DNA of 64,000 nucleotides, taken from Yoonia maricola (GTDB lineage Bacteria; Pseudomonadota; Alphaproteobacteria; Rhodobacterales; Rhodobacteraceae). A model generated the notes under the pieces. The model saw only the letters and a program-made list of their open reading frames with translations, ran no database searches and was not told where the DNA came from. Positions within the stretch are counted from its first letter, which is position 1. Each line of letters begins with the position of its first letter. The DNA lies in NCBI RefSeq assembly GCF_002797915.1, contig NZ_PGTY01000001.1:806001-870000 (forward strand), read 5' to 3'. Made by a program: the position numbers and the translations under genes. Shown here one piece after another: positions 34,013-43,016 of this stretch.

Positions 34013-35044
34013 TCAAGCGGCCCTGCGCCGCGCTCTTTTTTCGCTCCAGGCCTGCACAAAACGCATGACCTCATCTTCTGTCGTGTCGATGCCCAGTGAC
34101 ACGCGGATCGCGCTTGATGCCACCTCATCGTTCAGTCCCAGTGTCTGCAACACCCGGCTGGTTTTCACCTTGCCGCTGGAACAGGCAGAGCCTGCAGAGA
34201 CAGCAAAACCAGCCAGATCCATCGCCATCACCTGTGTCTCACCCTTCCACCCCGGCGAGGAGAAACAGCTGGTGTTCGGCAGGCGATCAAACCCTTTCCT
34301 GATAAAAATAGTACTCTTTTCGGCGTCCTCAATGGCTGTTTCTAGAATATTTCTAAGTTTAGCAACCCGGTCCCATTTCCCCGCCGCCAAATCGGCCTGA
34401 GCCGCCACGGCGGCCGCACCCATACCAGCAATCGCAACCACGTTTTCGGTGCCAGAACGGCGGCCCATTTCCTGCCCACCACCTTTGATCTGCGCCAAAA
34501 CATCAGTACCCTGCGGAAAGATCAGCGCACCAACACCTTTGGGCCCGCCAAACTTATGGGCCGATAAAAACACCATCCCCACCCCGGACCATGAAAAAGC
34601 GAAGGGAACCTTGCCAAACCCTTGTGTGATATCACTTACCGCCAAACCCTGCGGCAGGTCTTGCACGATGCCTGTCTCGGAATTCGCCAGTTGCATGGTC
34701 GACGCAGCGGGATCATCAACCTCCACAGCGCCATCAACCACAGTCAAAGACGGCTCAATCCATGCATGCACCGCATCATGTTCAATCGGGGCCGCCTTCA
34801 ACGCACGGCCAGCCAAAGCTAGTGCCGCAGCCTCAGTCGCACCAGAGGTAAACACAACATCCGCACCAGAGGCCCCCACAGCATCCGCAATCTGCGCCCG
34901 CGCCGTCTCAACAATGCCCTTCGCCGCGCGACCCTCCGCATGCACAGAAGATGGATTGCCCACGACATCCATCGCCGCAATCATCACAGCACGGGCTTCT
35001 GCCCGCAAAGGCGTGGTCGCATTATGATCCAGATAGGCTCTCAT
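34013..35044 (-). CDS. IscS/NifS-type cysteine desulfurase
   Basis: 343 residues. The PLP Lys is in [14 protein letters not shown], and the reactive Cys is in [11 protein letters not shown], on the extended loop of group I desulfurases. N-terminal [12 protein letters not shown] and [11 protein letters not shown] are typical. It is shorter than E. coli IscS (about 400), which is usual for this Rhodobacterales gene. It follows iscR and precedes sufB, so the operon carries two different desulfurases (this one and SufS). Confidence 0.9.
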   Translation of the reverse strand: MRAYLDHNATTPLRAEARAVMIAAMDVVGNPSSVHAEGRAAKGIVETARAQIADAVGASGADVVFTSGATEAAALALAGRALKAAPIEHDAVHAWIEPSLTVVDGAVEVDDPAASTMQLANSETGIVQDLPQGLAVSDITQGFGKVPFAFSWSGVGMVFLSAHKFGGPKGVGALIFPQGTDVLAQIKGGGQEMGRRSGTENVVAIAGMGAAAVAAQADLAAGKWDRVAKLRNILETAIEDAEKSTIFIRKGFDRLPNTSCFSSPGWKGETQVMAMDLAGFAVSAGSACSSGKVKTSRVLQTLGLNDEVASSAIRVSLGIDTTEDEVMRFVQAWSEKRARRRAA

Positions 35045-35099
35045 ATCTTCTCATGTTCCAAAATACCTCCGGGGAGCTGAAGGCGAGGGCAAAGCTCCA

Positions 35100-35564
35100 T
35101 TAAGAGGTTTCATCAACCACTTCGAACAAGGCAGGCACCGCAGGGCACGGGGCCAATTCATTGCTCACGACGTCAGACAGCCGGGCCTGATGCAGAAACA
35201 CATAAACATGCGCGCTTAGCCCTTCCCACAAACGGTTCGTCATCGACTGGGCACGCGACCCCGAGGCGGCACCAGATGCCCCTGCCCCTTTGTGCATCGC
35301 CGAAACGGTCTCATCCACTGCACCCAAGATCTCGGCCACGCGAATATCCGAGGCAGGACGTGCCAAGCGATAACCACCGCCCGGGCCACGCACAGAATCG
35401 ACCAGCCCTGCACGACGCAGTTTTACAAAAAGCTGCTCAAGGTAGGGCAACGAGACATCCTGACGTTTGGAAATCTCCGTCAAATTGACCAGCGCGTCGC
35501 CCTCTTGCAGGGCCAGATCAGCCAAAGCAACCATCGCATAGCGGCCCTTGGTGCTTAATTTCAT
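35100..35564 (-). CDS. iscR: Rrf2-family regulator IscR, single-cysteine type
   Basis: 154 residues from ATG 35564 (MKLSTKGRYAMVALADLAL). The winged HTH spans about 1-75. The three-cysteine cluster site of E. coli IscR is replaced by HKGAGASGAASGSRAQSMTNRLW, without any Cys. Only Cys140 (APCPAV) remains. IscR of Rhodobacter sphaeroides is reported to bind a cluster through an unusual single Cys, so this is probably the same subtype, although Cys position may differ. It heads the iscR-suf operon and would repress it when cluster-loaded. Confidence 0.9.
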   Translation of the reverse strand: MKLSTKGRYAMVALADLALQEGDALVNLTEISKRQDVSLPYLEQLFVKLRRAGLVDSVRGPGGGYRLARPASDIRVAEILGAVDETVSAMHKGAGASGAASGSRAQSMTNRLWEGLSAHVYVFLHQARLSDVVSNELAPCPAVPALFEVVDETS

Positions 35565-35659
35565 CGGCGTCCCCCCGCACACTGGTGCAATTTCATTGAC
35601 TGCACGGTGCTGCATCATTACTTCACCGTGACCATCACAATTCAGGGCTCAGCCCTAGT

Positions 35660-35674
35660 TTAGAATCTTTCTAA
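35660..35674. promoter_or_regulatory. Irr/ICE-type box over the iscR promoter
   Basis: TTAGAA-TCT-TTCTAA, a perfect palindrome with the TTAGAA-N3-TTCTAA form reported for the iron control element bound by Irr in alphaproteobacteria. It overlaps the predicted -10 of the iscR promoter: TTGACG (35691-35696, leftward strand) and TAGAAA (35668-35673) are 17 nt apart. A second palindrome, AGGGCT-C-AGCCCT, lies just downstream at 35644-35656. Confidence 0.65.
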
Positions 35675-35734
35675 GGTGTCCAAGCGTTTTCGTCAAGAAT
35701 GCGACAGCCACCAACAGCAGTAACGGAAATACGC

Positions 35735-36388
35735 ATGCCTGAAGTCATCTTTCCCGGACCCGAAGGTCGCCTTGAAGGGCGCTACCACCCACAAAAGGAC
35801 CGGGACGCGCCAATTGCCATCGTACTGCACCCACATCCGCAATTTGGCGGGACCATGAATAATCGGGTCGTCTACAACCTGCACTACGCATTTTACAACA
35901 TGGGTTTCACCGTACTGCGGTTCAACTTCCGTGGTGTCGGGCGTTCACAGGGCGAATATGACCAAGGCGTGGGGGAGCTGTCAGATGCAGCCTCTGCACT
36001 CGATTACCTGCAATCAATGAACAATAACGCCAAACACTGCTGGGTTGCTGGTTTCTCTTTTGGCGCGTGGATCGGGATGCAGCTTTTGATGCGGCGTCCG
36101 GAAATCACTGGCTTTATCTCAGTCAGCCCACCGGCGAATATGTATGACTTCAGCTTTCTGGCACCCTGCCCGTCCTCTGGTCTGATCATCAACGGTTCCA
36201 ACGACCGCGTGGCGCCTCCTGCCGATACAGTCAGCCTTGTAAACAAATTACACGAGCAAAAAGGCATCACGATCACACACGATGAAATGGAAGGTGCTGG
36301 TCATTTCTTTGAAGACCCACACATGGACCCCATGATCGACACCGTACGCACCTACGTGCGCCGCCGCCTGACAGAGAACACGCGGTAG
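35735..36388 (+). CDS. Alpha/beta hydrolase
   Basis: 217 residues from ATG 35735 (GGAA is nearby upstream; the 12 residues before it are not supported). Catalytic triad: Ser in GFSFGAW, Asp in SNDRVAPP, His in GAGHFFED. N-terminal HPHPQFGG is a typical oxyanion-loop strand. This subgroup is close to the YheT/DUF3530-like small hydrolases; substrate unknown. It is divergent from iscR, so the promoter region may be shared. Confidence 0.88.
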   Translation: MPEVIFPGPEGRLEGRYHPQKDRDAPIAIVLHPHPQFGGTMNNRVVYNLHYAFYNMGFTVLRFNFRGVGRSQGEYDQGVGELSDAASALDYLQSMNNNAKHCWVAGFSFGAWIGMQLLMRRPEITGFISVSPPANMYDFSFLAPCPSSGLIINGSNDRVAPPADTVSLVNKLHEQKGITITHDEMEGAGHFFEDPHMDPMIDTVRTYVRRRLTENTR

Positions 36389-36394
36389 TGAACC

Positions 36395-36829
36395 ATGGCT
36401 GATAGTTACGTCGAACGCGTTGCAGGTGAATTGGCTGATCTCGCGCTGGCAGACGCCGCAGCCTCTGGTGATCAAAACATCGTCGACACGATTGGCGAAA
36501 TCCTTGGGTCGTCTTCGCAAACGCTGCAAGAGGCGTTCCTGACAGCCGTACGCGTGCGCCGCGCCGAAGCCCGCGCGCGCGAACTTTTGGCCACACGTGC
36601 AGGCAAGCCTGCCAAGGTCAAATCGCGGATGATCACAACTGACGCCGCAGAAGACGCCATCGCAATGCCAGATAGCACGGAAGAACCCGCACCAGAGCCG
36701 GAACCACAAAGCGAAGAAGACGCCGCATTCGCAGACGTGCTTAGCACGCTCGATGAATTCTTGCAGACAGACGATGCCGACAGCGACGACAAGCCAAACA
36801 TCTCCCCTAAAAAACCCTCCCGCGGCTGA
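36395..36829 (+). CDS. Hypothetical acidic protein
   Basis: 144 residues. The first 60 residues are predicted helical (YVERVAGELADLALADAAASG); the rest is acidic and low complexity (EEPAPEPEPQSEED). No known domain. Its stop overlaps the following HD gene by 1 nt (TGATGG) and it starts 7 nt after the hydrolase, so it is probably co-transcribed with both. Function unknown. Confidence 0.75.
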   Translation: MADSYVERVAGELADLALADAAASGDQNIVDTIGEILGSSSQTLQEAFLTAVRVRRAEARARELLATRAGKPAKVKSRMITTDAAEDAIAMPDSTEEPAPEPEPQSEEDAAFADVLSTLDEFLQTDDADSDDKPNISPKKPSRG

Positions 36830-37425
36830 TGGCAAGTGTAGTGACGCGGATCGACGCGCAACTCGCCTTCCTGACCGAGGCTGACAAACTTAAGTCCGTT
36901 GTGCGCGGCACAACACTTTGCGATGGATCGCGGCGCGAGAATTCGGGCGAACATAGCTGGCACATCGCCCTTTATGCGATGGTGTTGGCCGAACATGCCA
37001 ATCGACCCATCAACATCGACCGGGTGATCAAGATGCTGTTGATCCATGACATCGTGGAAATTGACGCAGGCGACAACCCGATCCACGGGGGCCATGACCC
37101 CGCCAAGATGGAGGCGATTGAACAAGCCGCCGCCGACCGCATCTTTGGCCTGCTGCCCCCCGATCAAGCGCAGGCCTTCCGCGCGCTTTGGGATGAATTC
37201 GAAGCGGCGCAGAGTAACGACGCCATCTTCGCCAAATCCATCGACAGGGTGCAGCCCGTGGTTTCAAACCTTGAAACAGACGGCGGGACCTGGCCAGAGT
37301 ACAATGTGACTGCTGAGCAGCTGCAGACACGGGTCGGCGTCAAAGTACAAAAAGGCGCACCAGCCATCTGGGCGGCGCTCAAGGCGCGCATTGACGACTG
37401 GTTTGTGCGTAACACTGCAAACTGA
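36829..37425 (+). CDS. HD-domain phosphohydrolase (YfbR/HDDC2-like)
   Basis: 198 residues. GEHSWHIALYAM provides the first His, and LLIHDIVEIDAGD the HD pair, matching the HD_3 group that includes YfbR 5'-nucleotidase. Members cleave deoxyribonucleoside 5'-monophosphates; this exact activity is inferred. Length is in the family range. It is overlapped with the hypothetical gene and followed 12 nt later by a GFA gene. Confidence 0.88.
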   Translation: MASVVTRIDAQLAFLTEADKLKSVVRGTTLCDGSRRENSGEHSWHIALYAMVLAEHANRPINIDRVIKMLLIHDIVEIDAGDNPIHGGHDPAKMEAIEQAAADRIFGLLPPDQAQAFRALWDEFEAAQSNDAIFAKSIDRVQPVVSNLETDGGTWPEYNVTAEQLQTRVGVKVQKGAPAIWAALKARIDDWFVRNTAN

Positions 37426-37437
37426 GGGAGGCCTGCC

Positions 37438-37815
37438 ATGACAAAGCATATCGGCGGATGCCTTTGTGGTGCGATCCGCTTTGTTGCCCGCGGCAAACCT
37501 CTCCGTGTCGGTATCTGTCACTGTATGGATTGCCGCAAACACCATGGTGCTGTTTTCTTTGCTGCCGCGATCTTTCAACGCGACGCCGTCACCATCACCG
37601 GAAAAACCCGCCATTATGACGGGCGGCATTTCTGCCCCAAATGCGGGGCGTCCGTCTTTGCCGAGAGTGGTGTCGAGATCGAATTGCATCTGGGCGCTTT
37701 TGATGCGCCCAACCAATTTGTGCCCACCTATGAAATCTGGACCGAGCGCCGCGAGGACTGGCTGCCACCGTTCTCCGGAATGACGTCGCTTCCTAATGAT
37801 AACATCGACACATGA
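37438..37815 (+). CDS. GFA (glutathione-dependent formaldehyde-activating-like) family protein
   Basis: 125 residues with the zinc-binding cysteines of the GFA fold: GGCLCGAIRF, CHCMDCRKHHG, FCPKCGASVF. Despite the family name, most members have no proven formaldehyde-binding role. It lies 12 nt after the HD gene. Function beyond zinc binding is unknown. Confidence 0.9.
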   Translation: MTKHIGGCLCGAIRFVARGKPLRVGICHCMDCRKHHGAVFFAAAIFQRDAVTITGKTRHYDGRHFCPKCGASVFAESGVEIELHLGAFDAPNQFVPTYEIWTERREDWLPPFSGMTSLPNDNIDT

Positions 37816-37912
37816 CCCGGCGTCCCGGCAACCGTTTTGCGTGATTGCCCCTATACAAACACCAATCACAGGCGTAGGGCGCAGGTCTGACGCCGCCAGA
37901 AAGCCCTGACCC

Positions 37913-39991
37913 ATGATCACGACCCTCGCCGATGCCCTTGCCAAACAAGGCTATACTGACCTGACACCCGTGCAAGAGGCTGTCACTGATGAGGCACTTG
38001 TCGGTCAGGACTTGTTGGTATCTGCGCAAACCGGATCTGGTAAAACCGTGGGCTTTGGTCTGGCGATTGGCCCGACGATCCTGGCCGAAGACGGCACATT
38101 TGGCCCCGCAGGTCGCCCCCACGCACTGATCATCGCGCCCACGCGTGAGCTGGCCTTGCAGGTCAAGCGCGAGTTGCAGTGGCTCTATGCTGGTGCTGGC
38201 GCCACACTTGCTTCTTGTGTCGGGGGCATGGATTTCCGCGATGAACGGCGCAGCCTTGAACGTGGCGCGCATATCGTTGTGGCCACACCGGGCCGTCTGC
38301 GCGACCATATCATGCGCGGCACGATTGATCTGTCTGATATCAAAGCCGTGGTGCTGGATGAAGCAGATGAAATGCTTGATCTGGGGTTCCGCGAAGACCT
38401 CGAATTCATCCTTGGCGAAGCACCAGCGACACGCCGCACCTTGATGTTCTCGGCTACCGTGCCGCCAATGATCGCTACCCTGGCAAAATCATACCAGCGC
38501 GACGCTGTGCGCATCGCCACGGCCACCAAAGAAAAACAACACAGCGATATCGAATACCGCGCGTTGTCTGTCGCCAACCACGACATCGACGCCGCCATCA
38601 TCAATGTCTTACGCTATTACGACGCCCCCAACGCTATCGTTTTCGCCAACACCCGCGCGATGGTGACACGTTTGACGACGCGGCTGTCGAACCGGGGGTT
38701 CTCCGTTGTGGCTCTGTCCGGCGAACTCACCCAATCAGAACGCTCCAACGCGTTGCAAGCCATGCGCGACGGGCGTGCCAAGGTTTGTGTGGCAACAGAT
38801 GTGGCCGCACGCGGCATTGACCTGCCCAACCTCGAACTGGTGATCCACGCCGAACTGCCCACCAATGCCGAAACGCTGCTGCACCGCTCAGGCCGTACCG
38901 GTCGTGCCGGGCGCAAGGGCATCTCGGCCATGATTGTGCCTGCAAAGATGAAACGGCGCGGTGAAAACCTGCTCAAATGGGGCAAGCTAACGGCCACTTG
39001 GGCGACACCACCCACAGCCGAGGACGTCAGCGCCAAGGACGAAGAACGCCTGCTGACCGACGAAGTATGGTCCGCCGACTTCACCGAAGACGAACACGCC
39101 TTCGCTAAGCGTCTGTTGGAACAACACGACGCAGAAAAAATAGCCGCGGCCTATCTGCGGCTTTATGCGGGCAAGCAATCCGCCCCCGAGTTCATCTCAG
39201 AATACAAAGACGGCTCTGCCGCCAAAGAACGCAAGCCGCGCGAGGCGAAATCCTTTGGCCCCTCCAAATGGTTCAGTGTCGACATTGGCCGCGAAGGTAA
39301 GGCCGAGGCGCGCTGGCTGCTCCCTATGATCTGTAAGGCGGGTGGGATCACGAAGAACGAAATCGGCGCGATCCGCATTCAACCTAATGAGACCTTCATC
39401 GAAATCTCTGCCCCTGCGGTCCCCGGTTTTCTGAAATCCGTTGGCAGCGACATGAAGCTGGAAAACCAAGGCACGTTAAAAGCGCTCGACGGCGCGCCGC
39501 AACTGGGCGAACGCGGGCCGCGCAAGACCAAGCGCGACTATGATGATAGGCCCAAACAAAGCGGCAAACCGAAACGGGACTACGGCGACAAGCCCAAGCG
39601 CCACGCACCGCGCGATCAGGCTGCCCCGCCGCCATCGCAGCAGAAAGATGTCGCGGCAATCCAACCCATTCCCGGTGCCGCCGATGACTATAAAGGCCGT
39701 AAGCCGCGCCATAAACCAGCCCGCCGTGACCATGGCGAAGCGCTGACTGAAAAGCGTGGCAAGCCGCCGCACAAGGGCAAATCCGATGGGAAAAAACCTG
39801 CCGGTAAGGGTAAATCAGGTTACAACTCTGACACAAAACCGCGCAGCGGTGGCGGTGGCAAGCCGGGTGGAAAGCCTGCCGGTAACGCCAAAGACACCTC
39901 TAAACGGTTCGTCCCACCGGGCGGAAAATCTAAGCCTCGTAAGGGTTTAGGTAAAGGTGGGAATGCTGCACCCCGGCGCGGTAAATCGTAA
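37913..39991 (+). CDS. DEAD-box RNA helicase with long basic tail
   Basis: 692 residues. Helicase core: Q-motif GYTDLTPVQ, Walker A AQTGSGKT, DEADEML (motif II), SAT (III), and HRSGRTGRAGR (VI). Residues about 445-525 form a DbpA-like RNA-binding domain (WFSVDIGREGKAEARWLLPMI). The last about 170 residues are Lys/Arg/Gly/Pro-rich repeats. It probably acts in ribosome assembly or RNA decay, as DbpA/DeaD members do. Single-gene transcription unit with a preceding 97-bp gap. Confidence 0.94.
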   Translation: MITTLADALAKQGYTDLTPVQEAVTDEALVGQDLLVSAQTGSGKTVGFGLAIGPTILAEDGTFGPAGRPHALIIAPTRELALQVKRELQWLYAGAGATLASCVGGMDFRDERRSLERGAHIVVATPGRLRDHIMRGTIDLSDIKAVVLDEADEMLDLGFREDLEFILGEAPATRRTLMFSATVPPMIATLAKSYQRDAVRIATATKEKQHSDIEYRALSVANHDIDAAIINVLRYYDAPNAIVFANTRAMVTRLTTRLSNRGFSVVALSGELTQSERSNALQAMRDGRAKVCVATDVAARGIDLPNLELVIHAELPTNAETLLHRSGRTGRAGRKGISAMIVPAKMKRRGENLLKWGKLTATWATPPTAEDVSAKDEERLLTDEVWSADFTEDEHAFAKRLLEQHDAEKIAAAYLRLYAGKQSAPEFISEYKDGSAAKERKPREAKSFGPSKWFSVDIGREGKAEARWLLPMICKAGGITKNEIGAIRIQPNETFIEISAPAVPGFLKSVGSDMKLENQGTLKALDGAPQLGERGPRKTKRDYDDRPKQSGKPKRDYGDKPKRHAPRDQAAPPPSQQKDVAAIQPIPGAADDYKGRKPRHKPARRDHGEALTEKRGKPPHKGKSDGKKPAGKGKSGYNSDTKPRSGGGGKPGGKPAGNAKDTSKRFVPPGGKSKPRKGLGKGGNAAPRRGKS

Positions 39992-40111
39992 AACCCGACC
40001 CATTGGTCACATTTTTGTCACGTCACAAGCATGTTGAGGGCACACCCCTCTCGTCAGATTGGCGCTACGTTCAGTAGTGTAAAGTCACGAGCAAGCTAAA
40101 GGACCAGACAA

Positions 40112-40231
40112 ATGGCCACAGCAAAACCCAATACCCCACCTGCCCCTGCAGCGCCAAAACCTGCGACGCCGGCACCGCAAGCGCAGACCAAACCGCAGAC
40201 ACCCGTTTATACTGATTTTGCGAGTATCTAA
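40112..40231 (+). CDS. Small Pro/Ala-rich ORF (39 residues)
   Basis: ATG at 40112 has a well placed AAAGGA site about 9 nt upstream and a TAA at 40229. The product is almost entirely Pro, Ala, Thr and Lys (MATAKPNTPPAPAA) ending in VYTDFASI. It is followed 20 nt later by a strong terminator, which gives a complete transcription unit. No similarity recognised. The composition could be noise, so coding is moderately likely. Confidence 0.45.
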   Translation: MATAKPNTPPAPAAPKPATPAPQAQTKPQTPVYTDFASI

Positions 40232-40250
40232 GGGTTACAAGACGTCTATT

Positions 40251-40316
40251 GGCCAGTGAGGCCGCTGCCGTAGGGTCGCCCTCCCAGATCCGCCACTGAC
40301 CTCACTGGCCTTTTTT
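40251..40316 (+). terminator. Long-loop intrinsic terminator
   Basis: GGCCAGTGAGG (40251-40261) pairs perfectly with CCTCACTGGCC (40300-40310) and is followed by TTTTTT (40311-40316). The 38-nt loop is unusually long and could hold its own fold. It ends transcription of the 39-residue ORF or a small RNA. Confidence 0.8.
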
Positions 40317-40339
40317 CTGCGTTCCCGTAAAATCGGGAT

Positions 40340-40672
40340 ATGGCAGAGCTGACATCCATCAAAAACATCGGCCCCGCGTTTGAGGCATCGTTGAAATCCG
40401 TGGGGATAAGCACCGCCGAAGAGCTACGCGCGCTTGGCGCTGATGCCGCCTATGCGAAACTGCTCGAAGGCGGCTCTAAACCTCATTTCATCGGCTACTA
40501 CGTGCTGCACATGGCGCTTCAAGGTCGCCCTTGGAACGACTGCAAGGGCGAAGAAAAGAAGGCCCTGCGCAGAAGCTTTGACAAGATCAAAGCAAGTAGT
40601 TTTGACGAAAATCGCTCCGAACTGGAACGGTTTCTGAACCAGATTGGCGTAATCGAAGCACCACAAAAGTGA
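40340..40672 (+). CDS. TfoX C-terminal domain protein
   Basis: 110 residues. ELTSIKNIGPAFEASLKSVGISTAEELRALG is a helix-hairpin-helix TfoX_C signature, followed by a WNDCKGEEKKALRRSFDK helical segment. The N-terminal TfoX domain is missing, as in many alphaproteobacterial stand-alone proteins. It may bind nucleic acid; competence roles are not implied. It slightly overlaps the frame of the next gene. Confidence 0.85.
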   Translation: MAELTSIKNIGPAFEASLKSVGISTAEELRALGADAAYAKLLEGGSKPHFIGYYVLHMALQGRPWNDCKGEEKKALRRSFDKIKASSFDENRSELERFLNQIGVIEAPQK

Positions 40673-40713
40673 ATACCCTTTACATTGACACATTACCCCG
40701 CTATGTTAATGGT

Positions 40714-41109
40714 ATGAACATAGAGCAAAACATTGATTTAGAACTCGCACGGCTGCGCAACGTCGCGTGGCGCATGGACGCCCTTTTCTACGTCCCCCGC
40801 ACCAATATTTCTGTGGGTCTGGATAACATCGTGGGTCTTGTCCCTGTCATAGGTGATGCACTAACAGCCCTGCCATCGCTTTGGCTGATCAACGAGGCGC
40901 GTAAACTGGGCGCATCGCCCGGCACGCTGGCCTATATGACGCTAAACACAGTGCTCGACTTCTTTGTCGGTATGGTCCCGGTGGTCGGGGATATCTTCGA
41001 TGTCATCTACAACGCAAATATCCGCAATTACCGTGCGTTAGAGCGCAATCTTAACAAAAAAGCCGCCCACGCCAAAACGGTGCAGACGGCTCAAATTGCA
41101 TATGCATAG
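40714..41109 (+). CDS. DUF4112 domain membrane protein
   Basis: 131 residues from ATG 40714; an in-frame GTG at 40669 overlapping the TfoX_C stop is an alternative start. The DUF4112 motif spans most of the chain: NISVGLDNIVGLVPVIGDALTALPS and FFVGMVPVVGDIFDVIYNAN, with G-x-V-P-x-x-GD repeats, and two membrane segments. Role unknown. It ends at the first of two GC-rich hairpins and converges with ndk. Confidence 0.82.
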   Translation: MNIEQNIDLELARLRNVAWRMDALFYVPRTNISVGLDNIVGLVPVIGDALTALPSLWLINEARKLGASPGTLAYMTLNTVLDFFVGMVPVVGDIFDVIYNANIRNYRALERNLNKKAAHAKTVQTAQIAYA

Positions 41110-41153
41110 GTCGGGGCAGGCCCCGACCTACGTAGGCCGGGGCCTGCCCCGGC
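41107..41153. repeat. Two adjacent GC-rich hairpins (REP-like)
   Basis: TAGGTCGGGGC-AG-GCCCCGACCTA (41107-41130) and GCCGGGGC-CT-GCCCCGGC (41136-41153). Both are nearly perfect palindromes and related to each other. They lie between the convergent DUF4112 and ndk genes and may end both transcripts or represent a repeat family. Confidence 0.7.
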
Positions 41154-41160
41154 GTATCGC

Positions 41161-41583
41161 TTAACCGACCAGCTCAAGCCCTGAGAAGAAGAACGCGATC
41201 TCTTCTGCGGCTGTCTCCGGCGCGTCGGATCCGTGGACTGAGTTTTCACCGATGGACAGCGCAAATTCCTTACGGATCGTGCCGGGTGCGGCGTCTTCGG
41301 GGTTTGTTGCCCCCATGACTTCACGGTTCTTCGCAATCGCGTCTTCGCCTTCCAGCACCTGCACAACAATCGGCTCAGAGATCATGAATTCACACAATTC
41401 GTCAAAGAACGGGCGCTCGGAGTGTACGCCATAAAACTGCTGCGCCTGTGCCAACGTCAGCTGGATACGCTTGGAGGCCACGATGCGCAGACCTGCTTCT
41501 TCGAACTTGGCCACGATCTGGCCTGTCAGATTACGCTTTGTCGCGTCGGGTTTGATGATAGAAAAAGTACGCTGAATAGCCAT
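41161..41583 (-). CDS. ndk: Nucleoside diphosphate kinase
   Basis: 140 residues from ATG 41583 ([18 protein letters not shown]). The catalytic His is in [12 protein letters not shown] and the nucleotide-binding residues in KPDATKRN and [18 protein letters not shown]. It transfers the gamma phosphate among nucleoside triphosphates. Upstream of the start there is AGAGGC/GAAGCC-like spacing suitable for translation. Single gene, convergent with DUF4112. Confidence 0.97.
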   Translation of the reverse strand: MAIQRTFSIIKPDATKRNLTGQIVAKFEEAGLRIVASKRIQLTLAQAQQFYGVHSERPFFDELCEFMISEPIVVQVLEGEDAIAKNREVMGATNPEDAAPGTIRKEFALSIGENSVHGSDAPETAAEEIAFFFSGLELVG

Positions 41584-41707
41584 GTGAAGCCTCTTGGTTT
41601 TGACGGACGGATTGGCCCGGTGAAATGATGGCTGCGCCCTACCATGCACATCTGGACATGAAAAGCCGTCATTTACGCCAACCCTTTGGCTGGGCTAGCC
41701 TTGGTAC

Positions 41708-43016
41708 ATGTGGGCCCTTTTAAAACATCAGGTCTTTGGCCGCCTTTTTGCAGCGCAAGTCGTCGCGCTCCTCGGCACAGGGCTGTTGACCGTGGCACTT
41801 GGCCTCTTGGCTTTCGATCTGGCCGGTGCCACCGCCGGTGCTGTTCTCGGGATCGCCTACACAATCAAAATGGTGGCCTATGTCGGCCTTTCCCCAGTAG
41901 CAGTGGCGTTGGTGGCAAACCTGCCCCGTCGTCCCATTCTGATTACCGCTGATCTGGCGCGCGCTACCGTTGCCCTCTCACTCCCCTTCATCACTGAGGT
42001 CTGGCAAGTCTATGTTGCGATCTTCCTGCTGCAGGCCGCCTCGGCAACCTTCACACCGACGTTTCAGGCAACAATTCCCGATGTGCTGCCCGATGAGGAC
42101 GACTATTCGCGCGCGCTATCGCTGTCGCGGCTTGCCTATGACATCGAAAACCTGATCAGCCCCGCCTTTGCTGGGGTCCTTTTGTTGATCATCAACTATC
42201 ATTGGCTCTTTGGTGGCACGGTCATCGGTTTTCTCTTCTCCGCCCTGTTAATCCTCGGTACTGCCCTACCCGTGCGCAAACCAAGCAAGGAACTCCCGTT
42301 TCGCAGCCGTCTGACGCGTGGCATCCGCATATATCTGGCAACACCGCGCCTTCGCGGCTTGCTTGCGCTGACGCTCACCGGCGCAGCTGCCAGCGCCTTT
42401 GTTATCGTAAACACGGTGGTCGTTGTCCGTAGCGGCTTTAGTGGCACGGACCGAGATGTCGCTTGCACTGGCCTGTTTTGGTGCAGGCTCCATGCTCGCG
42501 GCACTCGCCCTGCCCGGCCTGCTCAAACGGCTCAGCGACAGGCCGGTAATGCTGTTTGGTGCATCACTACTGACCGTGCTGATGCTCGGACAGGCGTTCC
42601 TTACGCCAAGTTGGCCTATCTTTCTGATACTCTGGGCGTTGACCGGCATCGGCTACTCAACCACCTTGACACCGCAGGGTCGCCTGTTGCGCAGGTCTGC
42701 GCATGTTGATGACCGCCCCGCGGTCTTTACGGCGCAATTTGCCTTATCTCACGCATGTTGGCTGGTAACATACCCATTGGCTGGACACGCCATGACCGCA
42801 TGGGGCATGGGGCCAGCGCTGGGTCTTCTTGGCGTTTTGGGCGCTGTTGGCGTCACGCTTGCGCTCAAACTCTGGCCCGAAGGCGATCCGGTTGTGGTGC
42901 CCCATACGCACACCGACCTGCCGGACGATCACCCACATGTCAAAGAACACGGGCGCAAACATGCGCATGCCTACGTTATTGATGACGCGCACCACGTCTG
43001 GCCGACAAACGGCTAG
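41708..43016 (+). pseudogene. MFS transporter, apparently frameshifted
   Basis: Two overlapping frames together give a full MFS transporter of about 430 residues. The first part (from ATG 41708, LLKHQVFGRLFAAQVVALLGTG, about six helices) is intact to NTVVVVRSGFSGTD near 42450. The second part resumes in the next frame with MSLALACFGAGSMLAALALPGLL and ends with a His-rich tail (HTHTDLPDDHPHVKEH, HAHAYVIDDAHHVW). One extra base near 42440-42455 would explain this. It may be a real pseudogene or a sequencing error. The substrate is unknown. Its end overlaps the convergent EamA gene by 41 bp. Confidence 0.82.

Noticed and set aside
41107-41153. CRISPR array
   Set aside because: Only two palindromes with no regular spacers and no cas genes in the window.
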